In this document: positions 49,878 through 57,099 of the stretch, one piece after another
Layout: every line of letters starts with the position of its first letter
Position numbering within the stretch: position 1 is the first letter of the stretch
From: DATKJY01 sp964540105
GTDB lineage: Bacteria > Zixibacteria > MSB-5A5 > GN15 > FEB-12
DNA: 64,000 bases
Assembly: GCA_964540105.1 (NCBI GenBank)
Contig: CAZILL010000003.1
Location: forward strand, 124,001 to 188,000
Direction of reading: 5' to 3'
The notes under the pieces: generated by a model
Database searches by the model: none
What the model saw: the letters and a program-made list of their open reading frames with translations, nothing else
Told to the model about the DNA's origin: nothing
Position numbers and translations under genes: made by a program

Positions 49878-50849
49878 TTACTTGTTGTGGCATTGTTGAC
49901 ACCCGGCAATAAACCCAGGTCCCCCTTCAAACAAGGGCCACAGGATTGACTTCTGGTGTGAGCTGCCGTGCGCCTTGTGGCAACTCAAGCAGAAGACTTG
50001 GCTCGACTCAGACGCTGTGCGCGCTGTGGCTATATCTACGCCTTGTGGATTCAGGAAAGGAACTCGACTGATTCCCTCTGGGTCATTTGGGCCGACAAAC
50101 CCCTGCCCATCACCGAGGCGCCAGCGAGTCGGGTCAGTGTGGGGAGCGGGCGAGAAGCTGTTGAGGGAGACATCACTCGGATGGCCGCTGAAATGAGCCG
50201 GAATGGTTGATTGATTATTGGCCGCGAGAAGGTCATGACAGGAAACGCACCAGCCAGAATAATTCGAAACGTAAGCGACGTTGCCTCTTTCATAGGCAGC
50301 CACGGCACCGGACACGGTCGGGGGATCAGGTGGCGGAGCCGCCTCGAACAGATTTGTGCCGAGAGAGATGCTAATGCTGCCGCCATTATTCATCGGATCT
50401 TCCAGCAGATTGCGGTAATTGCCGTTTCCATGAACGGCATGGCAACTGGCGCAGGTCAGGACCTGGGTGACGGCGTTGGCCTGTAAAGGAGTGGCGACCA
50501 TCAGGTCAAGCGAGTGTCCGTTCGGATTATTGATGCCCGGCATTGCGAAGAACCCCGCCGAACTTTCACCGGTGGCTGTGGCCTGATACATTTGAACCGG
50601 ATCCACTATGTCAGGAGCGGTCGCATCGGTTCCATCGTGGCATGAAAGGCACAGTTCATTTACCGTTGTTTTGCGCAGGAGATACACAAAGGGTCCGCCG
50701 GGGAGCGGCTGATTGTTTTCGCTCCCATGTTGGATGTGACAATCCCCACATCGCAGGGAGCCGGCGGTGTGCCAACTGCCCGCCACCACGTTTGTGCACT
50801 GGAGCGCCAGAATCGCGCCAAGGAATGACACTATCGCAATCTTGCTCAC
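49878..50849 (-). CDS. OmcS-like six-haem cytochrome c (third paralogue)
   Basis: 323 residues from GTG 50849, chosen because it begins the signal peptide (MSKIAIVSFLGAILAL...VVAG) and has AAGGAGC upstream, 16 bases after the preceding gene. Motifs: CGDCH (CGDCHIQH), CLSCH, CASCH (CASCHAVHG), CVSCH (later GHPSD), CLSCH (CLSCHKAHGSSHQKSILWP) and CQQCH at the end. Same series as Geobacter OmcS and as the proteins at 40869 and 42098, with more divergence in the linkers. Unlike these it is inside the conduit operon. Filament formation is inferred only. Confidence 0.8.
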   Translation of the reverse strand: MSKIAIVSFLGAILALQCTNVVAGSWHTAGSLRCGDCHIQHGSENNQPLPGGPFVYLLRKTTVNELCLSCHDGTDATAPDIVDPVQMYQATATGESSAGFFAMPGINNPNGHSLDLMVATPLQANAVTQVLTCASCHAVHGNGNYRNLLEDPMNNGGSISISLGTNLFEAAPPPDPPTVSGAVAAYERGNVAYVSNYSGWCVSCHDLLAANNQSTIPAHFSGHPSDVSLNSFSPAPHTDPTRWRLGDGQGFVGPNDPEGISRVPFLNPQGVDIATARTASESSQVFCLSCHKAHGSSHQKSILWPLFEGGPGFIAGCQQCHNK

Positions 50850-50865
50850 TGAACAGCTTGCTCCT

Positions 50866-51771
50866 TCATCCGATTTCGAAAATGAGTATTGCGCCTCGAT
50901 CTTCGATGACAATCATCCTGCCGTCAGCGGTGAACGCGACACCTACTGGATAGGTCATGGACTTATCAAACGGGCGCTTCTCGATCTCATTCCCTGCGCG
51001 ATCGTATAGACGCCAGCGGGACTCAACATAGTCCGAGACCCAATAGACATTTTGCAGATCGATGCCCAGTGCAGATGCGTCCCAGCCTCGCTGGGTAACG
51101 GGACTGCTCCAGCCGGCTGAGAAGAGAACAGACCCTTCGGCAGTGATCACTTGCATGGGGAAATTGCGCGAATCACTGACGATGATATTGCCGCTGGCAT
51201 CGATGGCGCAGTCGGTCGGGGACCATATCCTGCCCTTTCCCTGGCCATGGCCCGCCAGAACCTTTCTGACCTTCCAATCAGCGCCTACCGAAAGGACCTG
51301 GCTCTTTGATCGATCAAGAATGACGAAGCCTCCTTTGGGTGTACGCACAAGTCTGTCGATTGATTTCACTTCGATGGCGGAAGCCGACAAGTCGGCGACA
51401 GAATCGATCAGCTGAGGGTTCTTGGACGACACGCGCAGGACAACCGCTCGGTTCTTCTCGGTGAAGAGCAGTTCGTCATCGGCGGTAAGGCAGACTGCGG
51501 CCGGCTGATTGATACGATTTGCTTCTCCGACCTCCCAGAGAAGAACTCCTCGGGTATCCAGCACAAATATGTGATCGGTGAATTGGTCGGCGACGGCGAA
51601 AACAGCGCCCGAGGGAGCAAGGCTGAGGCTCACTGGCCTCGAAAGTGTCAGTCGGTCGCTGATCTGACCGATCCGTCGCTCGAGCGTTTGTGCACCAGCC
51701 TGTCCGCATATCCCCAGGACGAGGGCGGCGATCCGGATAGCTGTCGATCGGGCTGCCATACTCATGATCAC
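50866..51771 (-). CDS. NHL/six-bladed beta-propeller secreted protein
   Basis: 301 residues. Signal peptide to about residue 27. Propeller repeats: SGAVFAVADQFTDHIFVLDTRGVLLWEVG, AAVCLTADDELLFTEKNRAVVLRVS, RTPKGGFVILDRSKSQVLSVG, DCAIDASGNIIVSDSRNFPMQVITAEG, and GVAFTADGRMIVIEDRGAILIF. It lies between the 42-haem and a six-haem cytochrome gene. As with the propeller at 43826-44797, a scaffold or receptor role at the cell surface is inferred. ATG 51771 or the ATGs at codons 3 and 5 could serve as start. Confidence 0.78.
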   Translation of the reverse strand: MIMSMAARSTAIRIAALVLGICGQAGAQTLERRIGQISDRLTLSRPVSLSLAPSGAVFAVADQFTDHIFVLDTRGVLLWEVGEANRINQPAAVCLTADDELLFTEKNRAVVLRVSSKNPQLIDSVADLSASAIEVKSIDRLVRTPKGGFVILDRSKSQVLSVGADWKVRKVLAGHGQGKGRIWSPTDCAIDASGNIIVSDSRNFPMQVITAEGSVLFSAGWSSPVTQRGWDASALGIDLQNVYWVSDYVESRWRLYDRAGNEIEKRPFDKSMTYPVGVAFTADGRMIVIEDRGAILIFEIG

Positions 51772-51777
51772 CGCTGT

Positions 51778-54700
51778 CTACTTATCCCCGTGAGACAAGT
51801 CATGGCACAATACACAGAGTCTCCGATTCTTATCCTCTTTCAACAGGGCTGCCTGATCCGACGAGTGCGGTGAGTGGCATCCCACACAGTTCAGTGGTTC
51901 CTTCGTACGCGGGTCGGTCGCCTTTTCACCCATCGGATGGAAATGCGTCTTCTGCGCGTCATCGTGGCACGTCAGGCAGAGATCCATGATGTTGGCGGTT
52001 TCCAACAGGCTCCTCTGATCTCCAGCGTGTGGCTTATGACAGGTGGCGCAATCTTCAAAGGCGGGCTTATGTTTTACGGAGCCCGTGAACTGCGGTCCAT
52101 TATGGCATGACAGACAAACCCTGACACCTTCTTTGATTTGAAGCACTTTCCCGAACCCGACATGGGGGCCGTGGCAATTGGTGCACGAACTCGAGTCAAC
52201 CAGAGGAGGGTGAACGACCGGCTTGAGAAAGTCACTGGCTTTGGCCGTGTGGCACTTGAGGCAGAGCTCTTTCGTCGTTGACAGCAGTTCTCGCTTGCCA
52301 ATCGGTTTGTGGCAGCTACCGCATTCTCCTGCGGCAAACGGCTTATGCAGGTCCGGCATTAGAAGCGCCTTCACGCCCTTGCGCGCAACGTGCGGAACGT
52401 GGCAGATTTGGCAATTGGCATTGACGATGCTAAACCCCTTGTGCACGGCCGTGATGGCTGCTGAGGTAAGGTCGTGGCAGGTGGCGCACAATTTTTGCCT
52501 GGAGGATTTCAGTAGCGACTCTGTCGGCCCGGCGTGGGGAAGATGGCAGGCTATACAGTTGCCATTCTTCACCGGTACGTGTATTGTCCCACCTTTTGCC
52601 ATATCCTCACTGAGTTGTTTATGGCATGAAAGGCAGAGCGCCTCTGCAGGTTTGACAGTCATCTTGGCGAAATTAGAGCCGTGCGCGGCGTGGCAATCCA
52701 GGCACTTCCCTTTGCTGAAAGGTTGATGTTGTACAGGTTGGTTCTTTAGTTGGGCCTGATCGGTGTGGCACGAGAGACACAAGCTGTTGCCTGACACCTT
52801 CAGGAGCCCCTTCTTGTCAGAACTGTGCGGCGAGTGACAACTCGTACACTTCCCCTCCATCACAGGAGCATGTTGGTGCTTGCGCGAGGCCGCTTCCTTG
52901 GTTACCTCGTGACAATTGGAGCAGATTTCCGTCACCGTGCCGGACAGCAGAACTGACTTGTCTGCATTCTGAGCGTGGCAATTGTCGCATGCCTTCTCTT
53001 CAAATGGCGGGTGAGTGACAGCCCGCACAAGTTTCGGTTTCTCCGATATGTGTGGATTATGGCAGTCCAGACAGTTTGCTTTTTCGAGATTATACCCCGA
53101 GTGTCTGGCTGTCAGGCTGTCGTCAAGAGTGTGACAGGATCCGCAGAGCGCCGGCGCCGAGTTCTTAACGAAGCCGTTATGGTTGGAACCATGGGCGGCG
53201 TGGCATTCAGTGCACTTGCCTTCCGCGACAGGGGCATGAACGCCCTGTTTGCGGAACTGCTCCGACAGACCCTCATGACATGAGAAACAGAGGTCCGAGC
53301 TCTTACCGGTAAGCTGAGGCATGCGTAGAATTGTCACTCCTTTGATTGTGATCGGTACAGCTCGGCCGGTGAGCAGCTTGCTGACCTGCGCCCCATGTGG
53401 ATTGTGGCAACCGACACAGTCTCCCTGAGCGGCCGGAGTGTGCGCGTTGGTCTGGTCCGTGCCGAGGGAAGCGGCGTCATGACAACCAACGCATAATTCG
53501 TTTTGCTTTCCTGCCAGCAGGTTCTGCTCGCCGGAGTAGTGGGGTTTATGGCAGGTCAGGCAATCTTCTGTCGCTGGCGGGTGAGGGAACTTGGCCGTCG
53601 TTTGTCGCTTGATCTCATCATGGCAACTCAGGCATAGTGTGGCTCCGTCTTCTCTCACCAGATGGTCGCGATTGCTGTAGTGTGGCGAGTGACAGGCCAC
53701 GCATTCCTTGTTCATGTACGGTTTGTGGCTTGACTTTGCACTCGGCGCCCCCGGATCCGTTTCATGGCACGGTGAACAGGTCTGGTTCGGCAGATCCCTG
53801 AGGATGGCCCGCGAGTTTCCTTTGTGAGGCGAATGACACTGCAAGCAATCTTCCGCTCCGGCATGAATGACCTTCGCCGAATCACGCGCTACCTTGAACT
53901 CGGCATGGCAGCCGAGGCAAAGGGTGGCTTCGGTGGTTCGAACAAGTTTCTCGTGATCAGAGCCATGGACCTCATGGCACTTCCCGCAATCTCCGGTCAT
54001 CGCCGGTTCGTGGGGCGTTGTCGCTGCTCCGCTGGCGACATCGGCATGACATTCGCCGCAAATCTTGGCTTCTTCGTTCTTGAGGAGATGCGGATAGCGC
54101 GATGAATGCGCGGTGTGACAGGTTTCGCAATTGTCCTTTTCGACCGCAGCATGAGGAAATGATCGAGAGGATCCTCGGGCCTGCTCTTCATGACAGTTCG
54201 CACACAGGCTTCCGGGGGTCACGCCTTCCGCAAATGTCACTTTACCCGCAGCATCGGGAAGGGAATGGCATGATTCGCAGTCGCCTGCTGAGAACGGAGC
54301 GTGTGTTTTTTCGGACAACAACCCTTTCTGATCGGTCGAGTGGCCCGTATGACACTGTTCGCAACTAAGATTCTCAGTGTGTTTGCCCGAGTGGGCGGTC
54401 AGCGTCTTCTTGTCGTCAACCTTATGACACGCAGAGCACAGTTCCTTGCTGGACTTCTTCAACAAACCGTCGTGAGCGCTGTTGTGCGCCTCGTGGCAGG
54501 TCAGGCAGAGAAGCTTAGCGAACGGTTCGTGCTTGATCGTCCCTTCAAGGGCACGAGATAGGTCGCTCTTGTGGCAGACGAGGCAGTTCCCGGGATCGTC
54601 GAATCCCGCCACCCCTTTGCGAACGATCCCTTTCTTGTCCGATGCGTGCGGATCGTGGCAATCCCAGCATTTTCCCTTTTCAACGGGGAAATGAACCTCA

Positions 54701-54984
54701 CCCGTTGCGAATTTATCTTTCGACTCTTTATGACAGTTGTAGCAGAGCTGAGCGGTAGTGTCTACGAGAGTGAGAGTATTGGCAAAGCCATGTCGCTTGT
54801 GGCACGATTCACAGTTCTCGTCGTTGACCGGTTTGTGGATGAACTTTCGCGATTTGAATTCGCTTACCTGCTTACTGTGACAGTCGGAACACTTCTTCGC
54901 GGCGAAAGCTGAGGAGCAGAGTAGGATTCCGAGAACACCCGCGGCGGTCGATAGGAGCAGATATTGCCTCAACACACGTAGCAT
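51778..54984 (-). CDS. Giant multihaem cytochrome c, 42 CXXCH motifs
   Basis: 1068 residues with a signal peptide (1 to about 28). By direct count it holds 42 CXXCH motifs over the full length, about one per 25 residues, in tandem modules of the type CxxCHxxH...LCxxCH (doubled-CXXCH domain), for example CTSCHSPHSSDKKGLLKVSGN then LCLSCH. No membrane anchor or catalytic domain, so it looks like an all-haem wire in the periplasm or outside. Modules differ enough to argue against a recent tandem duplication or assembly error. It would need a large part of the cell's haem, in line with the ccm genes nearby. Confidence 0.92.
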   Translation of the reverse strand: MLRVLRQYLLLSTAAGVLGILLCSSAFAAKKCSDCHSKQVSEFKSRKFIHKPVNDENCESCHKRHGFANTLTLVDTTAQLCYNCHKESKDKFATGEVHFPVEKGKCWDCHDPHASDKKGIVRKGVAGFDDPGNCLVCHKSDLSRALEGTIKHEPFAKLLCLTCHEAHNSAHDGLLKKSSKELCSACHKVDDKKTLTAHSGKHTENLSCEQCHTGHSTDQKGLLSEKTHAPFSAGDCESCHSLPDAAGKVTFAEGVTPGSLCANCHEEQARGSSRSFPHAAVEKDNCETCHTAHSSRYPHLLKNEEAKICGECHADVASGAATTPHEPAMTGDCGKCHEVHGSDHEKLVRTTEATLCLGCHAEFKVARDSAKVIHAGAEDCLQCHSPHKGNSRAILRDLPNQTCSPCHETDPGAPSAKSSHKPYMNKECVACHSPHYSNRDHLVREDGATLCLSCHDEIKRQTTAKFPHPPATEDCLTCHKPHYSGEQNLLAGKQNELCVGCHDAASLGTDQTNAHTPAAQGDCVGCHNPHGAQVSKLLTGRAVPITIKGVTILRMPQLTGKSSDLCFSCHEGLSEQFRKQGVHAPVAEGKCTECHAAHGSNHNGFVKNSAPALCGSCHTLDDSLTARHSGYNLEKANCLDCHNPHISEKPKLVRAVTHPPFEEKACDNCHAQNADKSVLLSGTVTEICSNCHEVTKEAASRKHQHAPVMEGKCTSCHSPHSSDKKGLLKVSGNSLCLSCHTDQAQLKNQPVQHQPFSKGKCLDCHAAHGSNFAKMTVKPAEALCLSCHKQLSEDMAKGGTIHVPVKNGNCIACHLPHAGPTESLLKSSRQKLCATCHDLTSAAITAVHKGFSIVNANCQICHVPHVARKGVKALLMPDLHKPFAAGECGSCHKPIGKRELLSTTKELCLKCHTAKASDFLKPVVHPPLVDSSSCTNCHGPHVGFGKVLQIKEGVRVCLSCHNGPQFTGSVKHKPAFEDCATCHKPHAGDQRSLLETANIMDLCLTCHDDAQKTHFHPMGEKATDPRTKEPLNCVGCHSPHSSDQAALLKEDKNRRLCVLCHDLSHGDK

Positions 54985-54990
54985 CTCCAG

Positions 54991-55539
54991 TTACTTCCTT
55001 TCCGTTGGGCGTTTGATATACTGCTTTCCCACACGGAGATCGATTAGCTTGAAACCAAAGAACTCGTTTCGACGGAAATGAGGAGCGCCAATATAGAGGA
55101 AGCCCCACGACTCCTGGAGGAGTTTCCCTTTGGCCATGATGCGAATGTGGACGGCCGGATTAGCAAGAGTGTCGGATACTTGAACAAGCTCCCCCTTTTC
55201 AGTCAAGCTAAAGTGAGGATTGAATGAAAAAACCGCGGCCGTATCCTCCTCCCCCTCGCCAAGAGCAAAACGCTGACCAAAGAAGACGGTGTCGATCTGC
55301 TTGAAGCTCGGGAACATGCGGTGACTGGTCTGAATGACAAACCAGCCTTCCGTGCTGTCGGTGAAGACCGAATCCAATGTTGCGCTTGAGTCCACAGGAG
55401 GCGCTGAGAAAACGGGTTTGGAAGTATCCTGAGCCATCTTCTTCATAGCCGCGCCCGGTTCGGCTGAGGTTACAGCGTCTGAGAAGACCAAAGAAACCAT
55501 TGTAGACAGGATAGCGGCAATGAAGAACTTAGAAATCAT
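54991..55539 (-). CDS. Secreted protein of unknown function, first gene of the cytochrome operon
   Basis: 182 residues from ATG 55539, with GAGG just upstream (a longer frame to 55566 starts near the cytochrome promoter region and has no ribosome site). Signal peptide to about 28. The mature part is beta-rich: GWFVIQTSHRMFPSFKQIDTVFFGQRFALGEGEEDTAAVFSFNPHF and VSDTLANPAVHIRIMAKGKLLQESWGFLYIG. Phrases such as this resemble the periplasmic domain of ResB-type cytochrome assembly proteins, but weakly. No CXXCH. It leads the operon, six bases before the 42-haem gene, so it may help that cytochrome fold or take haem. Confidence 0.55.
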   Translation of the reverse strand: MISKFFIAAILSTMVSLVFSDAVTSAEPGAAMKKMAQDTSKPVFSAPPVDSSATLDSVFTDSTEGWFVIQTSHRMFPSFKQIDTVFFGQRFALGEGEEDTAAVFSFNPHFSLTEKGELVQVSDTLANPAVHIRIMAKGKLLQESWGFLYIGAPHFRRNEFFGFKLIDLRVGKQYIKRPTERK

Positions 55540-55592
55540 ACAACCTCGGGACGTGCCATGAGACACTTTTCATGTTACAGTCATAAACCTAT

Positions 55593-55628
55593 TTGTGAAA
55601 AAGATAACAAAATGCATCTGACTGTCAA
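55593..55628 (-). promoter_or_regulatory. Promoter and operator-like site of the cytochrome conduit operon
   Basis: On the minus strand TTGACA (55628-55623), 16-base spacer, TATCTT (55606-55601) running into TTTCACAA. The plus-strand reading of the operator-like part is TTGTGA-AAAAGA-TAACAA (55593-55610). About 54 bases before ATG 55539. It matches the elements at 33542 (17 of 18) and 43438 (15 of 18). Confidence 0.65.
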
Positions 55629-55815
55629 GAGTATTGTGGCTTTTTTGAGGCACGCGTGGTCGACAGATTATGCTCAGCAAGATTCTTCGCGCGCACGAAA
55701 CGTCCGGAACTATCCCATTCAGCTATTGGACGATAGAGGGAGAGGTGGTTCGACTGTTTTTGGGAAATGAAGAGAAGTGAGGGGATTCATTCTATACGAG
55801 ATGGTGAAGTTTAAT

Positions 55816-56601
55816 TCAATCGAGGAAGTGACATCCGCGGCAAAGATCGCTACCATTTTCAAATGGAGCCAGACGGAATTTCGTGGTCGCAGTCAGAGCA
55901 TGACATGTTGTGCATTCAACGCGCCCGTCAAGGAGTTGAAGGCGCGAATCAATTGTCGATCTGATGCGACTATCCCCTTTTCTGGCGCCTGGAACGAGGA
56001 GAATGCCCACTGGATGAGCAGCATGTTCTGTGAACTGGGGTGCCGGTGCGGTCGATGCATAGGCTTCGACTTCGCCAGGCCGTTGTTCGCTGTGACACAA
56101 GAGGCATGATTGGGAAACTGACATGCCGTTCAAGGGCTTGTAATTCGAATGATACAGTAGTGCGGCCGTGCGATGTCCATCAGACAACACTCTGGTACTT
56201 TCGCCGGGACGGTGACAGGCCAGGCATTGTCCGAGGCGATTACTGCTCTCAAATTGGAGAGTGAACTGTCGCCCCGCCGCGGTAATAGCTTTGGGCTCAT
56301 GGAAGGAATGACACTCTCGGCAACCGCGGCCGGCGTTCGAGTGAAACTGGAAAGAACGCTTCTTGTCTATCTGATCGAGGTTGCTGTGGCAGATCCTGCA
56401 CTGCACGTCGTAGCTTGGCACCTCGATGACATCGGAACCTACTTGCGCTATAACGGAATGACAACTTGAGCAGCGTGCATTTAGATGTGAGCTGACTGCT
56501 TGCTCGCCTGCGTCGCCAGGAAATATCCAGAGTGCGAACGCTCCGCCGACAAGCAGCATATAGACCGCAGTCAAGAGGGATGTCGAAGGGACCCGGATCA
56601 T
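55816..56601 (-). CDS. Membrane-anchored seven-haem cytochrome c
   Basis: 261 residues from ATG 56601; the frame is open to 56859 but the added part is uninformative. A hydrophobic segment near the start (SLLTAVYMLLVGGAFALWIF) is a signal anchor. Seven CXXCH: CSSCH, CRICH, CRECH, CLACH, CLLCH, CTTCH and CRGCH, the last close to the C-terminus. Anchored periplasmic multihaem proteins of this size (NapC/NrfH, CymA-like, or PpcA-like carriers) link membrane donors to soluble partners. It is transcribed towards the conduit operon promoter from 215 bases away. Start uncertain: no strong ribosome site is seen. Confidence 0.75.
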   Translation of the reverse strand: MIRVPSTSLLTAVYMLLVGGAFALWIFPGDAGEQAVSSHLNARCSSCHSVIAQVGSDVIEVPSYDVQCRICHSNLDQIDKKRSFQFHSNAGRGCRECHSFHEPKAITAAGRQFTLQFESSNRLGQCLACHRPGESTRVLSDGHRTAALLYHSNYKPLNGMSVSQSCLLCHSEQRPGEVEAYASTAPAPQFTEHAAHPVGILLVPGARKGDSRIRSTIDSRLQLLDGRVECTTCHALTATTKFRLAPFENGSDLCRGCHFLD

Positions 56602-56831
56602 AACATCACTATTATCGGCAGGGTCATATTGCTCATCCGCATCTGTTACTACTTTGTCCAATATTTGTGCATCTCGATTGGAGGTACATATGGCGCGGTC
56701 CCGAGAGGAGATGATAACTCGTTGATCGACTATCGCTTTCCCGCCCGCTCTGGTTGCCACGTTTCCCACTACAGTATGTGGCCACTTATCGACTCTTGAG
56801 AGCAGAAGGGAGAAGGAGTCGATAAAATGTC
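56602..56831. other. Upstream region of the seven-haem cytochrome gene
   Basis: About 230 bases. Minus strand continues the open frame of the seven-haem cytochrome without recognisable content. No promoter with clear -35 and -10 for that gene was found here. Confidence 0.3.
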
Positions 56832-56860
56832 TTGACGTAACGGGGATAACGCGGTACATT
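56832..56860 (+). promoter_or_regulatory. Promoter of a structured leader RNA before the POT transporter
   Basis: TTGACG at 56832-56837, 17-base spacer, TACATT at 56855-56860. Transcription would start near 56867 and reach a terminator about 120 bases later. Confidence 0.55.
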
Positions 56861-56866
56861 AATTAC

Positions 56867-56990
56867 GAGAGCTTCGCCGGAGGGTCGTAGGTAAGAAAGA
56901 CCCGCCGCTTGACGCGGCAGAGTGAGCGATGCCTTTCAGATGTACAATTTTCGGTAATTCCCCCGGCGAGAACCCGGGGGATTTTTTGTG
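56867..56990 (+). ncRNA. Candidate structured RNA (riboswitch, attenuator or small RNA)
   Basis: About 124 bases between a promoter and a perfect terminator, with no frame of note. Hairpins visible by eye: GGGTC...GACCC, GCCGC-TTGAC-GCGGC and GGCA...TGCC, then the terminator stem. The opening ACGAGAGC...CGCCGGAGGG faintly recalls glycine-riboswitch text, but the matching 3' half is missing and I do not assign a class. It ends 110 bases before the POT transporter start, so it may control that gene by attenuation or be an independent small RNA. Confidence 0.45.
56960..56988 (+). terminator. Rho-independent terminator upstream of the POT transporter
   Basis: CCCCCGG (56960-56966) pairs perfectly with CCGGGGG (56974-56980), loop CGAGAAC, followed by ATTTTTTG. 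Confidence 0.8.
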
Positions 56991-57099
56991 ACCGGGGAAC
57001 TGCTTCACAAAGGATTGGATCCATTCTGTTCTTTTGCATTGACTCGCCTGAGCGTACCTGCTTTCTTGTCACCTGAGTTTCTGAAGCGAAGGGTTCCTC

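Noticed and set aside
56867..56990. Glycine riboswitch
   Set aside because: Only the 5' part (GAGAG...CGCCG.AGGG) resembles the aptamer; the conserved 3' segment is not present.
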